The notes beneath the pieces are model-generated. The model saw only the letters and a program-made list of their open reading frames with translations. It ran no database searches and had not been told where the DNA came from. DNA of 40,986 nucleotides from contig NZ_APHY01000028.1 in the NCBI RefSeq assembly GCF_000417505.1, positions 1 through 40,986 on the forward strand, given 5' to 3'. Positions 8,414 to 20,116 of this stretch are shown one piece after another. The stretch is from Megasphaera sp. NM10. GTDB taxonomy: Bacteria; Bacillota; Negativicutes; Veillonellales; Megasphaeraceae. Position 1 is the stretch's first letter. Every line of letters begins with the position of its first letter. A program made the translations under genes and the position numbers.

Positions 8414-9559
8414 ATGATCAAGGTAATGACTGTATTCGGTACGCGGCCGGAAGCCATCAAGATGGCCCCTGTCGTACTGGAATTGCAGAAACATGCCGAC
8501 CGGATCCAGACCATCGTCGCCGTTACGGCCCAGCACCGTCAGATGCTCGACCAGGTACTGGATCTCTTCCAGATTACACCGGACTATGACCTGGATATCA
8601 TGTCCCAGGGGCAGACGCTGTACGACATTACGACCAAGTCCCTCATGGGCCTGAAAGATGTCCTGGCCAAGGAAAAGCCCGACCTGGTCCTGGTCCATGG
8701 CGACACGACGACGACCTTTGCCGGCGCCCTGGCCTCGTACTACCAGCAGGTCCCGGTAGGCCACGTCGAAGCCGGTCTGCGGACAGGGGACATCTATTCG
8801 CCCTTCCCGGAAGAAATGAACCGCAAGCTGACCGGTGCCATCGCAGCCATCCACTTCGCACCGACGGCGACGGCCAAGGCCAATCTGCTCAAGGAAAATG
8901 TAAATCCTTCTCATATTTATGTGACGGGGAATACGGTCATCGACGCCTTGATGATGACCGTTGCCGGCGACTATGACTTCGGCGACGACCTGAAGGACGT
9001 CGATTTCCATAACCACCGGGTCATCCTCCTGACGACGCACCGCCGGGAAAACCTGGGTGAACCGATGCGCCATATCTATAAGGCCCTGCGCCGCATTATC
9101 GAAGAGATTCCCGATACGGAAATCGTCTTTCCTGTCCACCGTAATCCGCTGGTGCGCAAAGTCGTCGAAGAGGAACTGGCCGGTGTCGACCGCATCCACC
9201 TCATCGACCCCATGGAATATGAACCCTTTGCCAATCTCATGAGCCTGAGCAGCCTGGTCCTCACCGACTCTGGCGGCATCCAGGAAGAAGCGCCGTCTCT
9301 CGGCAAGCCTGTCCTGGTCCTGCGCAATACGACCGAACGGCCTGAAGCCGTCGAAGCCGGCACGGTACGCCTCATCGGCACGGACAAGGATGTCGTCTAT
9401 GCCGAAACGAAGCGGCTCCTGACCGACCAGGCCGCTTACGATGCCATGAGCAACGCTGTCAATCCCTATGGCGACGGCAAGGCTTCGCAGCGCATCGTCC
9501 AGGCTATTCTCCACGTTTTTTCCGGGGAAGAAGCCGTTCCGGATGATTTTAGCCGCTAA
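8414..9559 (+). CDS. wecB: UDP-N-acetylglucosamine 2-epimerase (non-hydrolysing)
   Basis: Converts UDP-GlcNAc to UDP-ManNAc for surface polysaccharides. Family signatures: VMTVFGTRPEAIKMAPV at the start, VHGDTTTTFAGALASYY, GHVEAGLRTGD, FPEEMNR, LTTHRRENLGEP and DSGGIQEEAPSLGKPVLVLR with TERPEAVEAGT. Length 381 is normal. AAGGAGG precedes ATG 8414 by nine bases. It sits 39 nt after wecA with a hairpin between, so expression may be partly uncoupled. No UDP-ManNAc dehydrogenase is in the window. Confidence 0.95.
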   Translation: MIKVMTVFGTRPEAIKMAPVVLELQKHADRIQTIVAVTAQHRQMLDQVLDLFQITPDYDLDIMSQGQTLYDITTKSLMGLKDVLAKEKPDLVLVHGDTTTTFAGALASYYQQVPVGHVEAGLRTGDIYSPFPEEMNRKLTGAIAAIHFAPTATAKANLLKENVNPSHIYVTGNTVIDALMMTVAGDYDFGDDLKDVDFHNHRVILLTTHRRENLGEPMRHIYKALRRIIEEIPDTEIVFPVHRNPLVRKVVEEELAGVDRIHLIDPMEYEPFANLMSLSSLVLTDSGGIQEEAPSLGKPVLVLRNTTERPEAVEAGTVRLIGTDKDVVYAETKRLLTDQAAYDAMSNAVNPYGDGKASQRIVQAILHVFSGEEAVPDDFSR

Positions 9560-9624
9560 GTATTGTCTTAGGCTATACTGAGAATCGTTTTTAGCTATAA
9601 CGTTTAAATTTCTTTCATTTTGTA

Positions 9625-9653
9625 TTGATTTTCCAGATTTTCCGTGCTAAAAT
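9625..9653 (+). promoter_or_regulatory. promoter of the ATP synthase operon
   Basis: TTGATT (9625-9630), 17-nt spacer, TAAAAT (9648-9653) with an extended TGC just before the -10. It lies about 90 nt before atpZ. Confidence 0.65.
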
Positions 9654-9659
9654 AAGCCA

Positions 9660-9703
9660 ATAATCGTTGCTGGCAGTATATAACTGCTATACCAAACGAT
9701 TAT
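9660..9703 (+). promoter_or_regulatory. two-tier stem-loop in the atp leader
   Basis: ATAATCGTT (9660-9668) pairs with AACGATTAT (9695-9703), enclosing a second stem TGGCAGT (9671-9677) with ACTGCTA (9683-9689). It begins at the expected transcript start and lacks a T-run, so it is more likely a 5' stabiliser or protein-binding site than a terminator. Function unknown. Confidence 0.5.
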
Positions 9704-9740
9704 GGAAAACTGCCATCGCCCGAGCAGGAGTGTATGTAGT

Positions 9741-10016
9741 ATGAGACATCATGATGATCCTCACGATGACAAATTAAATCACATGAGGCTTTGGGATATT
9801 GTTGTCATTGCCGGTTCCTTAGGTTTGTCTCTCTTCGTCTGCATCTGTGTCGGCGTCGCCATAGGGCACTTCATCGATGTCCATGCCGGGACGTCGCCGT
9901 GGGGATTGATTCTTTTTTCCTTCATCGGTGCCATCTCCGGATTCTGGACCTTATATAAAAAAGCCTTGTCCTATCAGCAGGACGAGGCGCGCCATGGCCG
10001 GCATCTGCGCAAGTGA
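9741..10016 (+). CDS. atpZ: AtpZ/AtpI family membrane protein
   Basis: 91 residues with a His/Asp-rich N-terminus (MRHHDDPHDDK) and two transmembrane helices (about residues 15-38 and 50-70), ending in a basic tail. This is the layout of AtpZ-type proteins encoded just ahead of F1Fo ATP synthase genes, linked in some species to Mg/Ca transport and in others to enzyme assembly. ATG 9741 is preferred over the in-frame ATG 9702 because AGGAG lies upstream and the shorter form matches the family. Confidence 0.75.
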   Translation: MRHHDDPHDDKLNHMRLWDIVVIAGSLGLSLFVCICVGVAIGHFIDVHAGTSPWGLILFSFIGAISGFWTLYKKALSYQQDEARHGRHLRK

Positions 10017-10036
10017 AATGTCACGGAGGATAGCCT

Positions 10037-10405
10037 ATGGAAGCGTTTTATGCTTATGTAAAGGCAACAATATACAAGCTCGTTGGTTTTACGTGTATCG
10101 TCACGGCCGTCCTTTTTCTAGGAGGCTGGTGGCAGTACATAAGTGGCTGGTGTATCGGCAGCGGCTTGAACATCGTTTATTTCTTCATGCTCAGCAGCCG
10201 TTCGGTACGGGCCTTAAAATTGCCGCCTGGGCAGGCGGCGTCATTCATCCGCGGCGGTGCCGTGTTCCGGCTGGTCTTCATCTGCCTGGCCGTCATCGTC
10301 ATCCTGCAGTTCCCGTCCATTTCCCTGGGGGCTGCCGTGGCCGGTATCTTTTCGTACCGCGTCCTCGTCTTCGCAGATGTACTGACTGCGCGTCTCAGAC
10401 GGTAA
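10037..10405 (+). CDS. atpI: ATP synthase subunit I
   Basis: 122 residues, four hydrophobic helices (around 12-30, 38-55, 73-90 and 94-112), start ATG with GGAGGATAG. Position between AtpZ and subunit a, together with size and topology, identify AtpI, an assembly factor for the c-ring. Sequence is poorly conserved across the family, so the call rests mainly on context and topology. Confidence 0.75.
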   Translation: MEAFYAYVKATIYKLVGFTCIVTAVLFLGGWWQYISGWCIGSGLNIVYFFMLSSRSVRALKLPPGQAASFIRGGAVFRLVFICLAVIVILQFPSISLGAAVAGIFSYRVLVFADVLTARLRR

Positions 10406-10424
10406 AGGAAAGGAGGTATTGCGT

Positions 10425-11095
10425 ATGGAATTACATGCAGGGCATCATATGGTCGTCCAGCTCCTGGGTCTGAATGTCAACTTGGATACGCTCATGATGA
10501 CCTGGCTGGTTGCGGCTTTGGTCATTATCGTCACTGTCGCTGCGACAAGGGGCCGGTCCCTCGTCCCGTCAGGACTTCAGAACGCCATGGAAATCGTCAT
10601 CGAAGCATTGCTCGATCAGTTCAAGGAAACGTTGGGGCCGAAATACGGCCAGGTCGTTTCGGTCTTGCTGACGATGTTCCTGTTCATCCTCTTCGCCAAC
10701 GAATTGGGCATGCTGCCGAATCCGCATGTCCTGCTTCGCCGACGAATGATTTGAATACGACTGTCGCCCTGGCACTGGTTTCTTCCTTTATGGTCCACTT
10801 CATGGCCTTGAAGAACCAGGGGTTCAAAAAGCATTTCAAGCATTTCTTCGAACCCTTTGCGCCGTTTGTCGTCATCAATCTGATGGAAGAAATCACCAAA
10901 CCGTTGACACTGGCCTTCCGTCTCTTTGGCAACATCCTGGCCGGTGAAATCCTGTTGGAAGTCCTGTACTTCCTCGTGCCTGTCGCCATCCCGATGATTT
11001 GGATCCTCTTTAGCTTCGTCATCGGCCTCATCCAGGCATTCATCTTCACCATTCTGACTACATCGTATCTGGCACCGTCCTTTACGGAAGACTAA
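10425..11095 (+). CDS. atpB: ATP synthase Fo subunit a, broken by a single-base deletion
   Basis: Membrane stator subunit forming the ion half-channels. Start ATG 10425 with AAAGGAGG. The first frame runs to ANELGMLPNPHVL, then misreads and stops at 10754. The normal continuation (S-P-T-N-D-L-N-T-T-V) is in another frame from about 10733 and continues to 11095 with the essential-arginine motif TLAFRLFGNILAGE and the C-terminal helices. One base is missing near 10731 (CTGCTTCGCCG would need one more base after CTG). Without it the product would be about 223 residues, a normal length. No slippery heptamer is visible. Since the rest of the operon is intact, a sequencing error is the simplest explanation. 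Confidence 0.88.
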
Positions 11096-11136
11096 GAAAA
11101 GCTCAGATACCGTTACAACTTAGGAGGTTATTTATT

Positions 11137-11394
11137 ATGGAAAAAGCTCTCGTATTGGCATTATCTGCATTTGGTGCATGCTTAGGTATTGGTTTGGCAG
11201 CTCTCGGCGCTGCTATCGGTGACGGCCATGCCGCATCGAAGATGCTTGAAGGTACGGCCCGCCAGCCGGAAATGGGCGGCAAACTCCTGGTCAACATGCT
11301 TATCTCCATCGGCCTGATCGAATCCATGCCGATTATCGCAGCTGTCATCGCTATCGTATTGGTCTTCGCCAATCCGTTCGTCAGCCTGCTCTAA
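11137..11394 (+). CDS. atpE: ATP synthase Fo subunit c, with acidic residues in both helices
   Basis: 85-residue hairpin of two transmembrane helices forming the rotor ring. The loop ARQPE (residues 41-45) is canonical. The ion-binding carboxylate is Glu62 in helix 2 (GLIESMP), followed by Ser63. Helix 1 reads AAIGDGHAA and places Asp29 where Na-type rings have Gln/Glu (Gln32 of Ilyobacter tartaricus) and E. coli has Ile28. Two facing carboxylates recall the two-carboxylate Na-coupled ring of Fusobacterium nucleatum; Na or H specificity here cannot be decided from sequence. Strong Shine-Dalgarno (TAGGAGG) fits its high copy number. Confidence 0.95.
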   Translation: MEKALVLALSAFGACLGIGLAALGAAIGDGHAASKMLEGTARQPEMGGKLLVNMLISIGLIESMPIIAAVIAIVLVFANPFVSLL

Positions 11395-11432
11395 TCCGAA
11401 GATTCTAATATACAGCCGGGGAGGGAAGTACA

Positions 11433-11930
11433 TTGGTTAGTATTAATGGTACCTTGCTGTTCCAGTTCATCAACTTCTTCGTGTTAGTTGCCATTCTGGC
11501 AAAGTTCGCTTATAAACCGCTGCTCAAAGTCCTGGAAGACCGCCGCAACAAGATTGCGTCGGACCTCGACAACGCAGCCAAAGCCCGGGAAACGGCTGAA
11601 AAGATGAAAGCCGACTATGAAGCCCAGATCCGCGATGCCCGTGCTGAAGCCCAGGCCATTGTCGACAAAGCTGTCAAGCAGGCCGACAAAGAAGCCCAGG
11701 CCCAGCTGGAAGCCATCCGCGCCCAGATCGCCCGGGAAAAACAGATCGCCCAGACGGAAATCGCCAACGAACGGGAAGCGGCTATCCGGGAAATGCGTAA
11801 TGAAGTAGTCACACTGTCCATGGCTGTGGCAGAAAAACTGCTCCAGAAAAACATGGATCCTGACATGAACGCCAAACTGGTAGCCGATTGCATCGACCAG
11901 CTCCAGACGCACCGCGTAAAGGGGAACTGA
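11433..11930 (+). CDS. atpF: ATP synthase Fo subunit b
   Basis: 165 residues: one N-terminal membrane helix (about 8-27) followed by a long charged coiled coil (KARETAEKMKADYEAQI..., QADKEAQAQLEAIRAQ), the peripheral-stalk arrangement. It starts at TTG 11433 after GGGGAGGGA; no ATG is available nearby. Four nt separate it from atpH. Confidence 0.93.
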   Translation: MVSINGTLLFQFINFFVLVAILAKFAYKPLLKVLEDRRNKIASDLDNAAKARETAEKMKADYEAQIRDARAEAQAIVDKAVKQADKEAQAQLEAIRAQIAREKQIAQTEIANEREAAIREMRNEVVTLSMAVAEKLLQKNMDPDMNAKLVADCIDQLQTHRVKGN

Positions 11931-11934
11931 TCTT

Positions 11935-12501
11935 ATGATACCCGAAACGATCTATAGCAAATACAGCCAGGCGATGTTCGACATCGCCAGCGAACAGAAG
12001 AAGCTTACCGAGTTCGGAACAGAACTGAAAGGCGTACGGGACACGTTCCAGGAAAATCCCGATTTGTGGAAATTCCTGAATCATCCCCTCGTACCGCCGC
12101 AGTCTAAAAAAGACACACTTGCAAAGATTTTCAAGGACAGCCTATCGCCGATCGTCCTGCAGTTCATGTACGTCATGATCGACCGGCGCCGGGAAGCGGC
12201 CCTCTTGCTTGCCATTGACGGGTTCATCGATTTGGCCCGCAAGGCCCAGCACATCGAAGTGGCCAAGATCCGCGTCGTCAAACCACTGTCCAAGAAAGAA
12301 GAAACGAAACTGGTTGCCAGCCTGGAAGCCATGACGGGTCAGCACATCGAACCGCTGTACTACGTCGACCCGTCGCTCATCGGCGGCATGGTCATCCAGA
12401 TCGGCGACAAACTAATAGACGGCAGCCTCCGGCGGCAGCTGCGCGATATGCAGCATAAACTGCTCCAGGCTGACGTGACGAATGGGGTGACGGACGAATA
12501 A
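11935..12501 (+). CDS. atpH: ATP synthase F1 subunit delta
   Basis: 188 residues. The N-terminal helical domain ([18 protein letters not shown]) and C-terminal part ([45 protein letters not shown]) match the OSCP/delta family, which joins the b stalk to the top of F1. The stop codon overlaps the atpA start by one base (TAATG), implying translational coupling. Confidence 0.95.
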   Translation: MIPETIYSKYSQAMFDIASEQKKLTEFGTELKGVRDTFQENPDLWKFLNHPLVPPQSKKDTLAKIFKDSLSPIVLQFMYVMIDRRREAALLLAIDGFIDLARKAQHIEVAKIRVVKPLSKKEETKLVASLEAMTGQHIEPLYYVDPSLIGGMVIQIGDKLIDGSLRRQLRDMQHKLLQADVTNGVTDE

Positions 12502-14036
12502 TGAAAATGAAGCCAGAAGAAATAACGGCTATAATCAAGAAACAAATCGAAGATTATAATGTGGAAATGAATGTCGACGACGTCGGCACCGTTCTGGAAG
12601 TCGGGGACGGCATTGCACACATTTACGGTTTGGACAAAGCCATGTCCGGGGAATTGCTGGAACTGCCTCACGGCGTTTACGGCATGGCCCTGAACCTGGA
12701 AGAAGACAACGTCGGCGCCGTACTGCTCGGCGATGACGCCCTCATCAAGGAAGGCGACACCGTCCGCCGTACAGGCCGCGTCATGCGTGTCCCTGTAGGC
12801 GAAGCCATGGTCGGCCGCGTTGTCAACCCCTTGGGGATACCTATTGATGGCAAAGGGGAAATCAAGACCAAAGATTCACGCCTCATCGAAGTCAAGGCTT
12901 TCGGCATCGCCGACCGCCAGCCGGTCAAGGTACCGCTCCAGACAGGCCTCAAGGCTATCGACTCCATGGTTCCTATCGGCCGTGGCCAGCGTGAACTCAT
13001 CATCGGTGACCGTGGCACCGGCAAGACGGCCATCGCCATCGATACCATCCTGAATCAGAAGGACACAGGCGTCATCTGCGTCTACGTCGCTATCGGCCAG
13101 AAGGCATCGACCGTTGCCCGCGTTGTCCGGACCCTGGAAGAACACGGCGCTATGGCCTATACCATCGTCGTCGCCGCTACGGCTTCCGACGGCGCACCGC
13201 TCCAGTACCTGGCCCCGTATTCCGGCGTTTCCATGGCCGAATACTTCATGCTCCAGGGCAAGGACTGCCTCTGCGTCTACGATGACTTGTCCAAACACGC
13301 TCAGGCTTACCGCGCCATGAGTCTGCTCCTCCGTCGTCCGCCAGGACGTGAAGCATACCCGGGCGACGTATTCTACTTACATTCCCGTCTCCTCGAACGC
13401 GCTGCCAAGCTGTCCGATGAACTCGGCGGCGGCTCGATTACGGCCCTGCCGATCATCGAAACCCTGGCCGGTGACTTGTCGGCCTATATCCCGACTAACG
13501 TCATTTCCATCACAGACGGCCAGATCTTCCTGGAAACAGAAGCCTTCAACTCCGGGATCCGCCCGGCTATCAACGTCGGCCTCTCCGTTTCCCGTGTCGG
13601 CGGCTCCGCCCAGATCAAGGCCATGAAGAAAATCGCCGGTACCCTCCGCCTGAGCCTGGCCCAGTACCGCGAATTGGCCGCTTTCGCCCAGTTCGGCTCC
13701 GACCTCGATAAGAGCACGAAAGCCCAGATCGACGCCGGCGAACGGACGATGCAGCTCCTCATCCAGCCGCAGTATCAGCCGATGCCCGTCGAAGACCAGG
13801 TCATGCAGATTTACCTGGCCGTCAAGAACTACCTCATGCCTGTACAGGTTGAAGAAGTTTCTCAGTTTGCTGACGGCTTCATCAAGTTCATGCACAGTAA
13901 CTATCCGGAAGTCGGCGAAAGCATCAAATCGACGAAGGAACTCGGCAAAGACGCAGAAGCTACGCTGCAGAAGGCTATCGCTGAATACACCAAGCAGTAC
14001 GGCGCTTCTCACGAACTGATCAAAGAGGAGGAATAA
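12501..14036 (+). CDS. atpA: ATP synthase F1 subunit alpha
   Basis: 511 residues, non-catalytic nucleotide-binding subunit. P-loop GDRGTGKT at residues 169-176; further landmarks are the [15 protein letters not shown] region, the [35 protein letters not shown] stretch and the signature [14 protein letters not shown] with the alpha arginine finger. ATG 12501 overlaps the atpH stop; ATG 12507 is an alternative. Codon use is strongly G/C-ending. Confidence 0.97.
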   Translation: MKMKPEEITAIIKKQIEDYNVEMNVDDVGTVLEVGDGIAHIYGLDKAMSGELLELPHGVYGMALNLEEDNVGAVLLGDDALIKEGDTVRRTGRVMRVPVGEAMVGRVVNPLGIPIDGKGEIKTKDSRLIEVKAFGIADRQPVKVPLQTGLKAIDSMVPIGRGQRELIIGDRGTGKTAIAIDTILNQKDTGVICVYVAIGQKASTVARVVRTLEEHGAMAYTIVVAATASDGAPLQYLAPYSGVSMAEYFMLQGKDCLCVYDDLSKHAQAYRAMSLLLRRPPGREAYPGDVFYLHSRLLERAAKLSDELGGGSITALPIIETLAGDLSAYIPTNVISITDGQIFLETEAFNSGIRPAINVGLSVSRVGGSAQIKAMKKIAGTLRLSLAQYRELAAFAQFGSDLDKSTKAQIDAGERTMQLLIQPQYQPMPVEDQVMQIYLAVKNYLMPVQVEEVSQFADGFIKFMHSNYPEVGESIKSTKELGKDAEATLQKAIAEYTKQYGASHELIKEEE

Positions 14037-14039
14037 GCT

Positions 14040-16362
<2,323 letters not shown>

Positions 16363-16365
16363 TCT

Positions 16366-16788
16366 ATGGCAGAAGCAGGAAAGACCCTCCATCTGGAAGT
16401 CATTACACCCGATGCTGCCGTACTCCATGAAGATGTGGATTTCGTCCTCGTCCGCGCATTGGACGGCGACTTGGGCATCATGCCCAATCATGCGCCGCTC
16501 ATCGCGTCCCTGTCGATTTGGCCCCTGTGCTATGATAAAGGCGGAAAGCGCCAGTGCGTCACCGTAGCGTCGGGCTTCCTGGAAGTCCATGACAATACGG
16601 TCACAGTCATCACGCCAGCTTCAGAAAAACCGGAAGACATCGACGTAGCCCGCGCCCAATCGGCGGAAAAACGTGCCGAAGACCGCTTGGTTGCACACGC
16701 TGCCGACCTCGACGTGACCCGCGCCGAAGCGGCCCTGCAACGAGCCCTGCGCCGCCTGGACGTCGCCGAAAAATACGGCAAGCAATGA
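16366..16788 (+). CDS. atpC: ATP synthase F1 subunit epsilon
   Basis: 140 residues: N-terminal beta sandwich (LHLEVITPDAAVL, ALDGDLGIMPNHAPLIASL, ASGFLEVHDNTVTVI) and a C-terminal two-helix arm rich in Arg/Ala. It is the last gene of the operon, three nt after atpD, followed by the terminator at 16872-16905. Confidence 0.95.
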   Translation: MAEAGKTLHLEVITPDAAVLHEDVDFVLVRALDGDLGIMPNHAPLIASLSIWPLCYDKGGKRQCVTVASGFLEVHDNTVTVITPASEKPEDIDVARAQSAEKRAEDRLVAHAADLDVTRAEAALQRALRRLDVAEKYGKQ

Positions 16789-16792
16789 TAGT

Positions 16793-16905
16793 GAGTTTAA
16801 AGTTTTTAGTATAGAGTTTGTAGTGAATCCATTCAAAGTATTGATTACTGCAAACTACAAACTGCAAACTCAAAAGGAGCTGTCTCTACGAGACGGCTCC
16901 TTTTT
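16793..16905 (+). repeat. dyad element (family A, copy 2) ending in the atp operon terminator
   Basis: AGTTTAAAGTTTTTAG/AGAGTTTGTAG units (16794-16823) face GCAAACTACAAACTGCAAAC (16850-16869), able to form a long imperfect stem. A terminator hairpin follows directly: AGGAGCTGTCTC pairs with GAGACGGCTCCT (16875-16901) and then T-run. It closes the ATP synthase operon just before the glyQS promoter. Confidence 0.75.
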
Positions 16906-16906
16906 A

Positions 16907-16935
16907 TTGACTTTTCCCCCCATCTCTGCTATGAT
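16907..16935 (+). promoter_or_regulatory. promoter of the glyQS T-box transcript
   Basis: TTGACT (16907-16912), 17-nt spacer, TATGAT (16930-16935), with an extended TGC before the -10. The -35 abuts the preceding terminator. Confidence 0.75.
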
Positions 16936-16944
16936 AAGGTTTGT

Positions 16945-17167
16945 ACAAATCAATAGGCGATGCAGGAGAGTAAGTACGTATCATCCTCAGCGAAGCAGGG
17001 ACAGTGTGAGCCTGCTGCCGATGCGGAAGGCGCTCTGAAGGCCGCGGCCGGAAGTCTTTTCGATGTGTATGGCCGATGAATCAAGCGGGTCTTTGGACCA
17101 ATCAGGGTGGAACCGCGGGTACGTATACTCGTCCCTGTAACATGTCATGTGTTACAGGGACTTTTTT
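16945..17167 (+). promoter_or_regulatory. glycine T-box riboswitch
   Basis: The conserved T-box AGGGTGGAACCGCGG is at 17104-17118 (the TGGA pairs with the uncharged tRNA 3' end). It is followed by an intrinsic terminator, GTCCCTGTAAC (17131-17141) with GTTACAGGGAC (17151-17161) plus T-run. Upstream, the Stem I apical hairpin AGCAGG/CCTGCT (16994-17016) and a GGAGAGTA motif are present. A GGC triplet at 17029-17031, just before the closing GCTCTG, is the likely glycine specifier. Binding of uncharged tRNA-Gly should allow read-through into glyQS. Confidence 0.92.
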
Positions 17168-17186
17168 GTATTTAGGAGGGAATACG

Positions 17187-18065
17187 ATGAATTTTCAAGA
17201 CATGATATTTGCATTGAAGAGCTTTTGGTCTTCTCAGGGCTGTATCATCTACGAACCGTATGATGTAGAAAAAGGGGCAGGGACCATGAACCCGGCTACC
17301 TTCCTGCGCACGCTCGGGCCGGAACCGTGGCACGTTGCCTATGTCGAACCGTCTCGCCGCCCGGCTGACGGCCGCTATGGCGACAACCCGAACCGCCTGT
17401 ACCAGCATCATCAGTTCCAGGTCATTTGCAAACCGTCGCCGGACAACATCCAGGAACTCTATCTGAAGAGTCTGGAAACGTTGGGCATCAACCCGGCAGA
17501 ACACGATATCCGTTTCGTCGAAGACAACTGGGAATCGCCGACCCTCGGCGCCTGGGGCCTGGGCTGGGAAGTCTGGCTCGACGGCATGGAAGTCACGCAG
17601 TTCACCTACTTCCAGCAGGTCGGCGGCATCGACGTCGCTCCTGTTTCGTCGGAAATCACATACGGTATGGAACGCCTGGCCATGTATATCCAGGGCGTCG
17701 AAAACGTCTATGACCTCAAATGGAATGAAGACGTCACTTATGGCGACATCTTCCATCAGAACGAAGTCGAACAGTCGACGTATGCCTTTGAATTGAGCAA
17801 CGCCGACCTCTTGTTCCACCTCTTCGATGAATACGAAAAAGAAGCCATGCGGGTCATCAAAGCCGGCTTCGTCCTTCCGGCCTATGACTACGTATTGAAA
17901 TGCTCGCACACGTTCAACCTCCTCGACGCCCGCGGCGCCATCAGCGTCAGCGAACGGGCTGCCTTCATCGGCCGCGTCCGCAACATGGCACGGGCCTGCG
18001 CCAAAGCGTACTTGGAACAGCGTGAAAAATTAGGTTTCCCGATGCTGAATAAGGAGGAAAAATAA
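17187..18065 (+). CDS. glyQ: glycyl-tRNA synthetase alpha subunit
   Basis: 292 residues, catalytic subunit of the bacterial alpha2beta2 enzyme. Diagnostic stretches: [59 protein letters not shown] and [20 protein letters not shown] 17187 follows TAGGAGGG; an in-frame ATG at 17076 lies inside the T-box and is not the start. glyS begins one nt after the stop. Controlled by the T-box. Confidence 0.97.
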   Translation: MNFQDMIFALKSFWSSQGCIIYEPYDVEKGAGTMNPATFLRTLGPEPWHVAYVEPSRRPADGRYGDNPNRLYQHHQFQVICKPSPDNIQELYLKSLETLGINPAEHDIRFVEDNWESPTLGAWGLGWEVWLDGMEVTQFTYFQQVGGIDVAPVSSEITYGMERLAMYIQGVENVYDLKWNEDVTYGDIFHQNEVEQSTYAFELSNADLLFHLFDEYEKEAMRVIKAGFVLPAYDYVLKCSHTFNLLDARGAISVSERAAFIGRVRNMARACAKAYLEQREKLGFPMLNKEEK

Positions 18066-18066
18066 G

Positions 18067-20115
18067 ATGAGCAAAGATTTGTTACTTGAAATCGGTACTG
18101 AAGAAATCCCGGCTCATTATATGCCGAGTATCCTTTCCCAGGTCCGGGACCTGGCCGGGAAATCCTTTGGCGAATCCCATATCGCCTATGAATCGATCCG
18201 CACCCTCGGTACGCCGCGCCGCATCGCCCTCATCATGAAGGGCGTCGCTGAAAAACAGGCCGACGTATCGGCCAAACATAAAGGCCCGTCGGTCAAGATC
18301 GCTTACGATGCCGACGGTAACCCGACGAAAGCTGCCATGGGCTTTGCCCGGGGTCAGAAAATCGACGTCAAGGACCTCGTCGTTGAAGACGGCTACGTCT
18401 ATGCCAACGTCACCAGCGTCGGCGCTGACACAGCCGGCCTCTTGCCGGACCTCATGAAGGGCATCGTCACGGGTCTTAATTTCCCCAAGAGCATGCACTG
18501 GGGCAGCCTGGACTTCCACTTCGTCCGTCCTATCCGCTGGTTCGTCGCCCTCTTCGATAAAGATGTCATCCCCTTTGAACTGGCTAACGTCAAATCGGGC
18601 AACGTCAGCCGCGGCCACCGCTTCCTGGGTACCGGCGATTTCACCATCGAAAGCCCGGCAGCCTATGAAGAAACGTGCAAGGAACATTTCCTCATCGTTG
18701 ACCCGGAAGTCCGCAAGCAGATGATCCTCGAAGGTCTGCAGAAACTGGCTGACGAAAAGGGCGGCACCATCATCATGGACGACGACCTCCTGGAAGAAGT
18801 CGTCTACCTCGTCGAATACCCGACGGCCCTTTGCGGCGAATTCGATGAAGACTACCTGAAACTGCCGGAAGCGGCCATCATCACGCCGATGAAGGACCAC
18901 CAGCGCTATTTCCCTATGCGCGATAAAGACGGCAAGCTCATGAACCTCTTCCTGACTGTCCGCAACGGCAACGACTACCATCTGGAAACGGTCCAGCACG
19001 GCAACGAACGCGTCCTCCGCGCCCGCCTGGACGATGCCAAGTTCTTCTTTGAAGAAGACAAGAAACATAAGCTCGCCGATTACACGGAAAAATTGAAGAA
19101 AATCGTCTTCCAGGACGGCTTGGGCACGCTCTATGACAAAGCCCAGCGCCTGGAAAAGATTACGGTCTTCCTCAATCATAAACTCGACCTCGGCCTGGAT
19201 GACGCCAAGCTGCAGCGCGCATCGCTCCTGGCCAAAGCCGACCTGGCTACGCAGATGGTCATGGAATTCACGGAACTCCAGGGCGTCATGGGCAAGGAAT
19301 ATGCCCTCATCGACGGCGAAGATGCTGGCGTGGCCGAAGCCATCAACGAACAGTACCAGCCGCGCTTTGCCGGCGACGTCCTGCCGCAGACCGACATGGG
19401 TAAAGTCCTGGGCATTGCCGACAAGTTCGATACCATTACGGGCATGTTCAGCCGCGGCTTCATCCCGACGGGCTCGCAGGACCCCTTTGCCCTGCGCCGC
19501 CAGACCATCGGTACCCTCAACATCCTCATGGATGCCGGCTGGAACCTCAACTGCCATGAAGTCTTTGCCTTCGTCCTCAATCTCCTCGGCGTAGAAGGGG
19601 AAGACGCAGCCAAAGTCATGGGTCAGCTCGACGACTACTTCACGCTGCGCCTGAAGAACATCTTCCAGGATAAAGGCATGGATTACCACATCATCGACTG
19701 CGTCCTGGCTTCGGATACGCTCAACGCTTATGAAGAAGCCCGCCGTGCCCAGGCCCTCATCGATGCCGACATCATGGGCAAGACCGACCTCTTGCAGGCC
19801 TTCACCCGCGTCAGCAACATGATCAAAGGCGCCGACGATACCGACGTCAATCCGGACCTCTTTGAAACGGAAGAAGAAAAGGCCCTTTACAGCGCCTGCC
19901 AGGCCATGCAGGTCAACTTGCCGCAGAAATACGCCGTCTATGACTACGAAGGCGTAGCCGAAGTCCTCTCCGAAGGCATTGCCGCCATCAATGACTTCCT
20001 GGACAACGTCCTGGTCATGCACAAAGACGAAGCGGTCAAAGAAAACCGTCTCCACCTCTTGGCCCTGACCTACAGCCTCATCCAGCCCTTGGGCGACATC
20101 AAGAAATTGGCGTAG
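18067..20115 (+). CDS. glyS: glycyl-tRNA synthetase beta subunit
   Basis: 682 residues. LLLEIGTEEIPAHYMPS at the N-terminus, the GTPRRIAL segment, MHWGSLDFHFVRPIRWFVAL, ITPMKDHQRYFPM and GFIPTGSQDPFALRRQTIG (HD-like central region) are typical of GlyS, followed by the C-terminal anticodon-binding domain. GGAGG overlaps the end of glyQ, so the two are translationally coupled. Confidence 0.97.
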   Translation: MSKDLLLEIGTEEIPAHYMPSILSQVRDLAGKSFGESHIAYESIRTLGTPRRIALIMKGVAEKQADVSAKHKGPSVKIAYDADGNPTKAAMGFARGQKIDVKDLVVEDGYVYANVTSVGADTAGLLPDLMKGIVTGLNFPKSMHWGSLDFHFVRPIRWFVALFDKDVIPFELANVKSGNVSRGHRFLGTGDFTIESPAAYEETCKEHFLIVDPEVRKQMILEGLQKLADEKGGTIIMDDDLLEEVVYLVEYPTALCGEFDEDYLKLPEAAIITPMKDHQRYFPMRDKDGKLMNLFLTVRNGNDYHLETVQHGNERVLRARLDDAKFFFEEDKKHKLADYTEKLKKIVFQDGLGTLYDKAQRLEKITVFLNHKLDLGLDDAKLQRASLLAKADLATQMVMEFTELQGVMGKEYALIDGEDAGVAEAINEQYQPRFAGDVLPQTDMGKVLGIADKFDTITGMFSRGFIPTGSQDPFALRRQTIGTLNILMDAGWNLNCHEVFAFVLNLLGVEGEDAAKVMGQLDDYFTLRLKNIFQDKGMDYHIIDCVLASDTLNAYEEARRAQALIDADIMGKTDLLQAFTRVSNMIKGADDTDVNPDLFETEEEKALYSACQAMQVNLPQKYAVYDYEGVAEVLSEGIAAINDFLDNVLVMHKDEAVKENRLHLLALTYSLIQPLGDIKKLA

Positions 20116-20116
20116 G

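Noticed and set aside
10425-11095. Programmed frameshifting in atpB (and likewise ppaC, pcrA)
   Set aside because: No slippery heptamer or stimulatory structure at any of the three sites, the shifts are in different directions, and none of these genes is known to be recoded.
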